A stretch of 12,089 nucleotides of DNA from positions 1 to 12,089 of the forward strand of contig CAISDD010000205.1 of the NCBI GenBank assembly GCA_903883985.1, read 5' to 3'. This DNA comes from an uncultured Pseudomonadota bacterium. Lineage in GTDB: Bacteria > Pseudomonadota > Gammaproteobacteria > Burkholderiales > Thiobacillaceae. Below are positions 1-6,000 of this stretch, one piece after another. The position numbers were made by a program, and so were the translations under genes. The notes beneath the pieces are model-generated. The model did no database searches and was not told the origin of the DNA. It saw nothing but the letters and a program-made list of their open reading frames with translations. The number at the start of each line of letters is the position of its first letter. Position 1 is the stretch's first letter.

Positions 1-1357
1 ACTTGGTGTTGGCGGCGCCACATAGCGTTGTTGTAGCATCCAGCTTGACCGGGACGGTCGGGACACCCGCGGCGGAGAGGCCGTACATGGGAGAAGTGGA
101 GCATCCCGAGCCGTCATAGGCGTTGAAGCCGCGGTAGGTGAGCAGGTCGGCGGAGCGCACGTCACCGGAGAAGGAATAACCGCTGGCATTCACCGCGCCC
201 ACCACTGCATTGGTGGTGCCGCTGGTCGACCCGTTCACCAGGGCGCCATTGGGCAGTGAGGTGCCGGTGATGGCGCGCAGGGGATAGAGGGCGAGCGGGC
301 CGGAGACGCTGGAGTGGCCATGGTCGGAGACGACGATGATGTTGGTCGTGCTGTCCATGCCATTGGCGCGCAAGGCGGAGATCAGTTCGCCCAGACGTGC
401 GTCCTGCGAGCGCAGGCCGGCTTTCATGTTGGCGCTGCCCGGGCCGTAGCCGTGCTCGACGTTGTCCGGTGTACGGAACCAGATCAAGGACAGCATGGGT
501 TTTTTCTGCGGCAGGATGTACTGGGTAAACACCGACATCATGTACTTGTTGGCAGCATCCGCCGGTTCACCCTGGGTGGTGTCGGTGGGGTCGCGCGACG
601 CGACGGTGAGCGTGGGCGTGCCGCTGTTGTCGTAGGCCGTGGTGTTGAAGGTGACATACCCGGCTTTTGCCGTCGGGCTGCCGTTGCCGGGGGCCAGCGT
701 CACGGCGTTGGCGCCGGAGTAGTTGTTCACGACATTGGCCGGCAGGGCGAAGCCGCTGGCCTGGAGTTCGGTGACCAGGCTGCGCGGCTGGGCGGTGTTC
801 TCATCCAGGAAATAGCCGCCTTGTCCGAGATCCTGAATGTAGGCCGCGCCGGTCTTGCCGATGGCGGCGGTCACCAGGCCTGCGCTTTGCGCGGTGGCGA
901 ACAAGCTCTTCACCAGCAACAACTGGCCGCTGTAGTAGGTGTTGAGGGTGGTCAAAACCTGGTAATCCTCGGTGAACACCGGGTCTTGATAGTCCTGGCT
1001 GGCCCCGCTGGCCCCGTTGCCGACCGGGATGGTGCTGGAGTTACCCTGGGGTGGAGTCCAGAAGGTGTTGCCGTAGAAGCCGCTGGTCTTGGGGAAGGAG
1101 CCGGTGGCGAGGGACGACCCGTTCATCATGGTGAAGGTCGGGTAGGTCGAATGGTTGTCGTTGAAGTTGACCCCGGTCTGGCGCAAGGCGTAGAGGTTGG
1201 GGGTGTCGCTGGCATTGACCGAATCCGGACGCAGGCCATCCCAGACCATGATGACGGTGCGGGTCGGAGCCAACGTGGAGGCCGTGGAACCTCCCCCGCA
1301 GCCGGCAAGAAGCGCGCCGGCGGCCAGGGTGGCGGTGAAAATGCGGGTCAATTTCAT
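1..1357 (-). CDS. Type I phosphodiesterase/nucleotide pyrophosphatase-family lipoprotein (alkaline phosphatase superfamily), C-terminus cut by window edge
   Basis: Minus-strand frame open from an ATG at 1357 to the window edge, 452 codons seen and no stop. A GAGGAG ribosome site lies 9 nt before the ATG. Residues 1-20 are a lipoprotein signal ending in lipobox L-A-G-C20, so the protein is probably anchored in the outer membrane. The pattern of the NPP branch of the alkaline phosphatase superfamily is visible: D40 in VWDGLRPDS (metal), nucleophile T76 in PTFTMMNG, the ATGSFP..SGFYGN segment (84-97), D298 and H302 in TPDNVEHGYGP, and D345-H346 in SDHGHS. Family members hydrolyse phosphomono- or phosphodiesters with two metal ions, usually zinc; the substrate here is unknown. 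The last metal-binding histidine expected in the family would lie beyond the edge or in the final residues and was not identified. A Pho-box-like site lies upstream. The long plus-strand ORF over this gene is its shadow. Confidence 0.88.
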   Translation of the reverse strand, partial: MKLTRIFTATLAAGALLAGCGGGSTASTLAPTRTVIMVWDGLRPDSVNASDTPNLYALRQTGVNFNDNHSTYPTFTMMNGSSLATGSFPKTSGFYGNTFWTPPQGNSSTIPVGNGASGASQDYQDPVFTEDYQVLTTLNTYYSGQLLLVKSLFATAQSAGLVTAAIGKTGAAYIQDLGQGGYFLDENTAQPRSLVTELQASGFALPANVVNNYSGANAVTLAPGNGSPTAKAGYVTFNTTAYDNSGTPTLTVASRDPTDTTQGEPADAANKYMMSVFTQYILPQKKPMLSLIWFRTPDNVEHGYGPGSANMKAGLRSQDARLGELISALRANGMDSTTNIIVVSDHGHSSVSGPLALYPLRAITGTSLPNGALVNGSTSGTTNAVVGAVNASGYSFSGDVRSADLLTYRGFNAYDGSGCSTSPMYGLSAAGVPTVPVKLDATTTLCGAANTK

Positions 1358-1386
1358 GGGTAGGATCTCCTCAAGATTCAGGGTGT

Positions 1387-1406
1387 GGGTCAGCAAGATG
1401 TGACCC
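1387..1406. other. Stem-loop in the leader of the phosphodiesterase gene
   Basis: gggtca (1387-1392) and tgaccc (1401-1406) form a perfect 6-bp stem with an 8-nt loop. It lies between the putative promoter (1425-1458) and the ribosome site of the phosphodiesterase gene, so it would be in the mRNA leader, or could be a dyad operator. No T-run follows. Role unknown. Confidence 0.4.
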
Positions 1407-1424
1407 GGAGGGGGTTACCCATGT

Positions 1425-1458
1425 ACTCTATGTGGCACCGGTTACAAGACGGTGACAG
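1425..1458 (-). promoter_or_regulatory. Pho-box-like promoter of the phosphodiesterase gene
   Basis: Read on the minus strand, CTGTCAC (1458-1452), a 4-nt spacer, then TTGTAAC (1447-1441). The PhoB-binding consensus is two copies of CTGTCAT/C spaced by 4 nt; the first copy fits fully and the second has two mismatches. Ten nt further is TAGAGT (1430-1425), a 4/6 match to a -10 box, which is the spacing expected for PhoB-activated promoters that lack a good -35. The site ends 84 nt before the start codon of a phosphatase-superfamily gene. This is a reading by eye and the spacer is less AT-rich than usual. Confidence 0.4.
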
Positions 1459-1559
1459 CGCTTTCGCCGAGAGAGTGGCCTCGTTTGCCAGCCCGCGGTG
1501 CCACTCGCTGGATCCGTGCGGGGGGAAGGGGTTGCCCCTGCCCTCGCCGCGACCGGACT

Positions 1560-1596
1560 GGGAACCGCTGATCGAAGGATACAATCAGCGTTTCCC
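1560..1596. repeat. Long inverted repeat / stem-loop 1 downstream of the small secreted protein gene
   Basis: Bases 1560-1572 pair with 1584-1596 over 13 positions with one mismatch (c1565 against t1591), around an 11-nt loop. No T-run follows on either strand, so it is not a standard rho-independent terminator. It lies 3 nt from a second long hairpin (1600-1628). Likely roles are a 3'-end stabilising or processing structure, part of a structured RNA, or an operator; the sequence does not decide between these. Confidence 0.5.
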
Positions 1597-1599
1597 TTG

Positions 1600-1628
1600 G
1601 TACATTGAATCGGAACCGATCGATGTAC
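1600..1628. repeat. Long inverted repeat / stem-loop 2, directly after the stop of the small secreted protein gene
   Basis: gtacat (1600-1605) pairs with atgtac (1623-1628). Inside it, atcg (1609-1612) pairs with cgat (1617-1620) around loop gaac, with a 3/2-nt internal loop between the two stems. The structure starts 1 nt after the TAG stop of the 113-residue secreted protein. No T-tract follows. With the hairpin at 1560-1596 it forms a tandem stem-loop at the 3' end of that gene's transcript. Confidence 0.5.
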
Positions 1629-1629
1629 T

Positions 1630-1971
1630 CTACCGTGTTGATAAGCTGAGGTCGTAATAGCCCTGTTTCGAGGGGGTCCGATCAGTCAGTTTCACTCCAT
1701 TGGGCGAGAGGCAGCGTGCAAAGTCGAGCACCGGCAGCGCACCACGATACTTGACGCTATGGCTTCCGCCAGCGGACAGATCCAGGCTCAGACCCAAGTA
1801 CGCGGATTTGGAACCCAGCGATATGACGTGGACAGCTTGTCCTAACGTGTTGGTCAGAGTGAAGGTACCGTTGTTTGGATCGACGCTCAAATTGATATCC
1901 GCCGCCATCGAGGGGGCCGCGATCGCGAATCCGGCAATCAACGAGAGTAAGGCTTGATTGATCATTTTCAT
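1630..1971 (-). CDS. Small secreted protein of unknown function
   Basis: A 113-residue protein that I do not recognise. Residues 1-23 are a clear Sec signal peptide (positive start, hydrophobic core, cleavage likely after SMA before ADINL), leaving about 90 residues. The mature part looks all-beta (NGTFTLTNTLGQAVHVISLGS), has one cysteine (in ARCLSPN) and has no membrane segment. An AAGGAG ribosome site sits 10 nt before the ATG at 1971. It follows the PKD/toroid gene by 55 nt on the same strand, with a hairpin between, so the two are probably co-transcribed and the products may work together at the cell surface. Two long hairpins follow its stop. The signal peptide, ribosome site and operon position make it a convincing gene even without a known family. 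Confidence 0.75.
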   Translation of the reverse strand: MKMINQALLSLIAGFAIAAPSMAADINLSVDPNNGTFTLTNTLGQAVHVISLGSKSAYLGLSLDLSAGGSHSVKYRGALPVLDFARCLSPNGVKLTDRTPSKQGYYDLSLSTR

Positions 1972-1994
1972 GATGAATTGCTCCTTGCGGTTGC

Positions 1995-2015
1995 GGCGGG
2001 GAAGTCATCCCCGCC
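1995..2015 (-). other. Perfect 8-bp stem-loop between the PKD/toroid gene and the small secreted protein gene
   Basis: ggcgggga (1995-2002) and tccccgcc (2008-2015) form a perfect 8-bp GC-rich stem with a 5-nt loop. On the minus strand the next bases are GCAACCGC, with no T-run, so it is probably not a full intrinsic terminator. An intercistronic hairpin like this often protects the upstream mRNA or lowers expression of the downstream gene. It ends about 7 nt before the AAGGAG ribosome site of the small gene. Confidence 0.5.
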
Positions 2016-2026
2016 ATGTTTTCGCT

Positions 2027-4531
2027 TTACGGGCAGGTGCCTGAACCTTGCGGAATTTGTCTGATCACGTGGGATTGGCCCTGCGCGTCAGTCAGCGTGA
2101 TATCCCAGGTCATGGACGTGAGGGCTGGTGCAGCGGAACTGCCGTAGCTGTACCGGAAGTCATCGCTGCTCAGCAGATTGCCACCCGCGCCTATGCTTCC
2201 ACTCCAGGAGAGCGTGCCTTTGACCACCGTGACACCCGACGGGATGCTGGTCAGGGTGGCGGAAAGATTGCTGGCACTACCATTGCCGACGTTCTGCAGG
2301 TTGAGCCTCCAGCCCGCGGTCCACTTCTTCGTGATCGGGTTGTAGGCATTGAGTGTGCGCACATAGCACATCGGCTGCACATCCGAGACCGCTACCGTTG
2401 TCGCGCTGGAGCTCTGTACCCCACTGTTGCCGAAGCTGTCAGTGACTTTCAGGCTGATGGTCTTGGTGCCGATGAAAGTGCCGAAGTTGACTATGGGTTT
2501 CACCCCGTGAGCATCAGCAAATAAGCCGTTACCGGTCAAATCCCAGTCGTAGCTGACGATCTCATCAAAGCCCGAGGCAGTCAGCGGGTTAATGATCGGG
2601 TTGCTCCCACCCTGGCTGTTCGGGTCATAAGACTTGCCGCCGTCCAGTGTGATGTTGCTGCCGACCGCACCGCTGTACGGTCCGCCTGCGTTGGCAACGG
2701 GCGCTTGATTACCGTTGGAGACCTTGACCGTCGTGGTGTTGAAGCCGGTTAGCGGCGGCAGGTTGTTGTCAGTGACGCGCAACGCGACCGTGTAGATCTT
2801 CGAGGACGTGCCGGCTGGCAGCGCGTAGCCAGTCGTATACGTCGGTTTGACGCCGGTGAGGATCGGGTGGAAGGAGATCCCGTCGTAGTCGTAATCCCAA
2901 TCGTACTGGACGATCGCCTTGGTCGGGTCGGTATGGTAGGAAGCGGAGCCATCGAAGGATACCGGCTTCAGCGGCGGGACTTCCTGGGCGCCACCAGCCA
3001 CGGCGACAGGCGGCGATTCCGTCAAGCCCTTGGACATGACCAGCAGGCCGAAGGCCGCCGAGGTTGCGCCCTCACTGATGCGAATGGACCCGGGCCAGTG
3101 AACGCCATTGGTGCCGCCATCGATCTGATGGTTCACAAAATAGCTGTCGTACTCGTTCTGCCAGTTGACCGTTCCCAAGGCATTGCACCAGGTCGGCACG
3201 GTCAGGTCGGTGATGCCGGCGTTCTGCAAGCCCTTCTTCACGGCATACATGGCGTAGTTGTCGCCAATATTGCCGTAATCCCAGCCGGTATCACACCAGT
3301 CGTTGCCGATATAGTTGATCGCATTGGTCAACGCAGTGCCGCTTATGCCGGAGTATTTCATCTGGATGACCCCGGAGCCGGTCTTGGCCACGTTGTTCCA
3401 CTCTCCCGAGTACGTATAGCCGAATGCACCATTCCCGGCGTTTTGGCTGTAGCCGGACCAGATTTTCATCAAGTCCTTGACCCAACCGGGTGGCGAAATC
3501 AACCAGGGTGCCTGGCCGGCTGCGGTGAGGCCAAGAACCGGCCATTGCGATACCGAGTTGTCGCTGCTGCAGTAGTTCGCGCTATAGCGCCAGCCACCGT
3601 AGCCACTACAGTAGGTACGATCTTCCTGGGCATAGGCGATGTAATCGACCACATCTTCCAGGATGGTCTTGTAGCTCATCCCCTGGACACCAGGTTCACC
3701 CGATGGGAATCCGCACGTTGATACATGAGTCGGATCCTTGCTGTTGGCGATGGCCATGGCCACGATGCCATTTCGATAGGCATTCCCACCGGAATAGGCT
3801 TCATAAGTCTTCAAGCCGTTCCCGTTGAGGTCGGAATCCGTATTAGGGGTATTGGCAGCATCGGTTGTGCGCAACTGGCCTTCGACAAACCAGAGCCCCC
3901 GCTGCACCGTGTCGGCATAGATGTCCTGATTGGGGTCGTTGGTTGCGCGGTGGTTGTAATCTTCGAACGCGAGCACGGCCAACCCGGTGTCGCCGGTCCA
4001 GTCGGTGTTGCTCCAGTAATAGGCATCGCAGCTAGTGTTTCCCGTGATATTCCACGACAAACGGTTCATGTAGAGGTACTTGAGCGCCCGCTGGATCGCC
4101 AGGTTCTTGCTCACATCCAGTGTGTTCGGCGCGACGTCGATGAACACCTTGGCGCTGGCGGTGTCAATACCCCCCGCTGCGACATCCGACACAGTGAGTG
4201 TCGCGACATAGGATCCGGTGGCGCCATAGGTGTGGCTCTCCGCGATGTTGTCGGCATTTCCAACCGTGCCTGTGGCCGAACCTTCCCCCGCACCGAAATC
4301 CCAGGTGTAGGTCAAGGGAAGGCCACCGGTGTACTGGGTGACCCTGCCCCATAGTTCCAGGTTGTTGCCGGGCCAGGTATACGGCCGGCTGTCCCACGCG
4401 TTGGGGGGGGTGGAGGCACCGCTCGGCATGACGCTGATATTCAGTACGGCGTAAGCACTCGAAGTAAATAAAATCATCAGGACCGCCGCCAGGAAGGAGG
4501 TCAGGCCACTTCGTATTAAATTGTTCCGCAT
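2027..4531 (-). CDS. Secreted protein with PKD-like domains flanking an alpha/alpha-toroid (prenyltransferase/squalene-cyclase-like) domain
   Basis: An 834-residue exported protein. I start it at the ATG at 4531, behind an AGGCGGG ribosome site, because residues 1-28 are then a good Sec signal peptide ending AYA. The in-frame ATG at 4612 would bury that signal. Domains: PKD-like, about 30-132 (TYTWDFG, SYVATLTVSD); a helical region, about 138-505, with spaced W/G-rich repeats (GDTGLAVLAF, GYGGWRYSAN, WDYGNIGDNYAMYAV, then HWPG...GATSAAFGLLVM) like the prenyltransferase/squalene oxidase repeat fold; two more PKD-like domains, about 507-605 and 609-718 (APVANAGGPYSG, YDWDLTGNG, KTISLKVTDS); and a C-terminal beta domain, about 719-834. 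The DXDD acid of hopene cyclases is not present and the protein is exported, so terpene cyclisation is unlikely. Glycan binding or surface-matrix structure is my guess. No PEP-CTERM or membrane anchor is seen. A poor promoter candidate lies at 4570-4598. Confidence 0.85.
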   Translation of the reverse strand: MRNNLIRSGLTSFLAAVLMILFTSSAYAVLNISVMPSGASTPPNAWDSRPYTWPGNNLELWGRVTQYTGGLPLTYTWDFGAGEGSATGTVGNADNIAESHTYGATGSYVATLTVSDVAAGGIDTASAKVFIDVAPNTLDVSKNLAIQRALKYLYMNRLSWNITGNTSCDAYYWSNTDWTGDTGLAVLAFEDYNHRATNDPNQDIYADTVQRGLWFVEGQLRTTDAANTPNTDSDLNGNGLKTYEAYSGGNAYRNGIVAMAIANSKDPTHVSTCGFPSGEPGVQGMSYKTILEDVVDYIAYAQEDRTYCSGYGGWRYSANYCSSDNSVSQWPVLGLTAAGQAPWLISPPGWVKDLMKIWSGYSQNAGNGAFGYTYSGEWNNVAKTGSGVIQMKYSGISGTALTNAINYIGNDWCDTGWDYGNIGDNYAMYAVKKGLQNAGITDLTVPTWCNALGTVNWQNEYDSYFVNHQIDGGTNGVHWPGSIRISEGATSAAFGLLVMSKGLTESPPVAVAGGAQEVPPLKPVSFDGSASYHTDPTKAIVQYDWDYDYDGISFHPILTGVKPTYTTGYALPAGTSSKIYTVALRVTDNNLPPLTGFNTTTVKVSNGNQAPVANAGGPYSGAVGSNITLDGGKSYDPNSQGGSNPIINPLTASGFDEIVSYDWDLTGNGLFADAHGVKPIVNFGTFIGTKTISLKVTDSFGNSGVQSSSATTVAVSDVQPMCYVRTLNAYNPITKKWTAGWRLNLQNVGNGSASNLSATLTSIPSGVTVVKGTLSWSGSIGAGGNLLSSDDFRYSYGSSAAPALTSMTWDITLTDAQGQSHVIRQIPQGSGTCP

Positions 4532-4653
4532 TTTATTTCCCGCCTTTTGAAAAAGGGTTGGAACGAAAAAACGTATGGAAGGATCGCCCGCTTGACAAAA
4601 AGTAATGGGCACCGACTAAACCGCTCACCCAGGTGGGCAGCCTTCTGCTGACA

Positions 4654-5286
4654 TCAGCCTGGGCTGCGACGACCACGAACAGCCAGACCCATCAGACCGA
4701 TCCCGAGGAGTGACAAGGTGACAGGCTCGGGAGCGGGCACGGGGCCAGGCTGGGTGTAGACGAGATGCCCGGTTGCCTCGCCCGCATAGAAAATACCGGA
4801 ACCAGGAACGAGCTCGTTTGTGTTGTTGGCGCATTGGGTCGTGCTGCTGTCACACAGTCCGAAGTAGGCTTCATACGAGAAGGTTTGCGCGCTCGATGCC
4901 AGGGGGCCCGTGTAGCCGAAGTCGTAGCTGAAGCCCAGGGTGGAGCCATCGGCTATGCCCGAGTACTTGAAGTCATTGAGTTCCGCAGGCGTGGTTCCAT
5001 AACTGGGGTCAAATGCCTTCGCATCCGAAGACCAACCGGCGCCTGACTGATCATTGACCCATGCCGGATTCAAGTAACGACTCCAGATCGAGTCGGCATC
5101 CAGCATGATGCGGAAAAAATCCAGCGTGTTGCCGGCGTCGTCCGTGTTGGTCACGCTCAGCGACTGGCCGCTGCTCGTAGGCGTGAAGTCAAATGTAGTC
5201 GTGAAAGGAGTGGCCGATACGGGGGTGCCTGCGGCGAGTATCAGCGCCCCGATCGCGTAGGGAAGGGCTTGTTTCAATGCTTTCAT
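4654..5286 (-). CDS. PEP-CTERM sorting-domain protein, exported, function unknown
   Basis: A 210-residue protein. The start at 5286 is chosen for its GGAG site 7 nt upstream and because it opens a standard signal peptide (residues 1-25, MKALKQALPYAI... ending PVSA). The upstream in-frame ATGs at 5298 and 5364 give no better signal. The C-terminus is a textbook PEP-CTERM tail: PAPEP with the PEP at about 186-188, a hydrophobic segment TLSLLGIGLMGLA, then a basic end RGRR. This marks it as a substrate of exosortase/EpsH, which processes surface proteins in bacteria that make extracellular polysaccharide. The body (about 26-180) is a beta-rich domain I cannot assign. No exosortase gene is in the window. 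It lies upstream of the PKD/toroid gene with a 122-nt gap, so it may or may not share a transcript. Its own promoter is predicted at 5403-5432. Confidence 0.88.
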   Translation of the reverse strand: MKALKQALPYAIGALILAAGTPVSATPFTTTFDFTPTSSGQSLSVTNTDDAGNTLDFFRIMLDADSIWSRYLNPAWVNDQSGAGWSSDAKAFDPSYGTTPAELNDFKYSGIADGSTLGFSYDFGYTGPLASSAQTFSYEAYFGLCDSSTTQCANNTNELVPGSGIFYAGEATGHLVYTQPGPVPAPEPVTLSLLGIGLMGLAVRGRRSPG

Positions 5287-5402
5287 GTCAATCTCCATGT
5301 GGAAATCAAGGGTAAATATACGTAGTGCGATACACTGCATGCGCACATGTGTATTCGAAAGCAATAATCAAGCCAGATGTGTAAGCTATTGTATTGTAAG
5401 TG

Positions 5403-5432
5403 TATATATATTTTTGTGTGTGGCGGTGTCAA
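5403..5432 (-). promoter_or_regulatory. Predicted sigma70 promoter of the PEP-CTERM gene
   Basis: On the minus strand a perfect TTGACA (5432-5427) is followed by TATATA, 16 or 18 nt away (5410-5405 or 5408-5403). It lies in a markedly AT-rich stretch (about 5300-5440) unlike the GC-rich surroundings. Transcription would begin near 5396, giving a leader of about 110 nt before the ATG at 5286. Confidence 0.5.
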
Positions 5433-5640
5433 ATTATTCGACAAACGTACCGGTTTGCTACCCATGGGGTCCTGGAGGTGATCGGTAAGCGGTAATTCTG
5501 TGGCGCATCTCCCCTGGGCATGTGGACGAAGAGGATGATCTCCATGTCAACGGAGCGCGGCCTAACGGCGTTTCTTGCGCACCATGGACACGCACAACGC
5601 GTGTGTCGAGCAAATGGAATTCGCGCCCTCGGGCTGCCCC
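5433..5640. other. Gene-poor spacer, no recognisable gene
   Basis: No reading frame here has both a ribosome site and a recognisable product. Short open frames exist on both strands (for example 43 codons from 5520 on the plus strand), but none resembles a family I know. Together with the transposase-like fragment that follows, this looks like a decayed insertion region. Confidence 0.4.
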
Positions 5641-5736
5641 ATCGTTGACCAGCAGATCGTCTTCTACGACCTCACCACGATCCACGCGGTAGGGAGCACG
5701 GATGGAGGTGATCGCCGACACCCCGGAAAAGCAGGC
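5641..5736 (+). pseudogene. Degenerate transposase fragment, IS4-type (IS1634-like)
   Basis: In the plus-strand frame 5641-5736 the translation reads IVDQQIVFYDLTTIHAVG, then STDGGDRRHPGK. This resembles the DDE-region motif (VVFYDLTTIRAEG...GDVR.YGKAKEG) that I recall from IS1634-like members of the IS4 family. Only about 32 codons match. The conserved sequence stops on both sides, there is no transposase start, and no terminal inverted repeats were found. It would be a relic of an insertion between the PEP-CTERM promoter and the phosphatase module. The family match is from memory, so a short chance match is possible. Confidence 0.4.
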
Positions 5737-5802
5737 TGTGTTTCATGTGGAAGGGGTGCTGCGGGCTTACCCGCCTTGCGTGCCGGAAATGGCGACCTGC
5801 CC

Positions 5803-5828
5803 TAGGGTTTCTTCGCCTTGCAGTCCAG
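5803..5828. repeat. Direct repeat copy 1, non-coding copy of the rarA 3' end
   Basis: These 26 bases match 8285-8310 at 25 positions (only a5822 against g8304 differs). The other copy is the end of rarA. Read on the minus strand this one would encode LDCKAKKP and a TAG stop, but it is attached to no rarA body. The two copies bracket the PhoX-like gene and its terminator. Confidence 0.75.
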
Positions 5829-5832
5829 CAAG

Positions 5833-5897
5833 GTAGGGCGGAAAAGCGGTTTTTCGCGCCTTCCGCCGGCAAGAAGATGACGGCTCATCCGCCCTAC
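5833..5897. repeat. Palindromic intergenic element with nested inverted repeats
   Basis: The ends are a perfect 10-bp inverted repeat: gtagggcgga (5833-5842) and tccgccctac (5888-5897). Inside, ggcggaa (5837-5843) can instead pair with ttccgcc (5861-5867), so two alternative foldings compete. The wording (gtagggcgga...tccgccctac) is like repetitive extragenic elements common between genes in beta- and gammaproteobacteria. It lies downstream of the phosphatase gene and its terminator. No other copy is in this window. Confidence 0.55.
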
Positions 5898-5951
5898 GCG
5901 GGCTTGAGCGGGGTTTTGCCACGGCAATAACCTGACCCTGTGAGCTGCCAT

Positions 5952-5980
5952 AAAAAAAGCCCCGGACCTACGTCCGGGGC
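5952..5980 (-). terminator. Rho-independent terminator of the PhoX-like gene
   Basis: gccccggac (5959-5967) pairs perfectly with gtccggggc (5972-5980) around loop ctac. On the minus strand the 9-bp GC-rich stem is followed by seven T's (5958-5952). It begins 20 nt past the TGA of the phosphatase gene. Confidence 0.93.
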
Positions 5981-6000
5981 TTCGTACAGCTAGAGCCGGA

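Noticed and set aside
314..1363. Plus-strand open frame of 349 codons
   Set aside because: Antisense shadow of the phosphodiesterase lipoprotein gene, which carries signal peptide and catalytic motifs on the minus strand.
1421..1632. 10-bp direct repeat atgtactcta at 1421-1430 and 1623-1632
   Set aside because: Repeats of 10 bp are expected many times by chance in 12 kb. The second copy overlaps the hairpin arm and stop codon of the small gene.
1385..1657. 90-codon plus-strand open frame in the hairpin-rich spacer
   Set aside because: No ribosome site or family resemblance, and it runs through the inverted repeats and into the end of the small secreted protein gene.
4532..4612. Upstream start for the PKD/toroid gene
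   Set aside because: It would add 27 residues in front of a proper signal peptide. The ATG at 4531 has a ribosome site.
5473..5714. 12-bp direct repeat tggaggtgatcg at 5473-5484 and 5703-5714
   Set aside because: A few exact 12-mers are expected by chance in a window this size, and nothing else marks these as element ends.
5761..5774. Small hairpin gcggg-ctta-cccgc
   Set aside because: The stem is only 5 bp and no T-run follows on either strand, so there is not enough to call a terminator.
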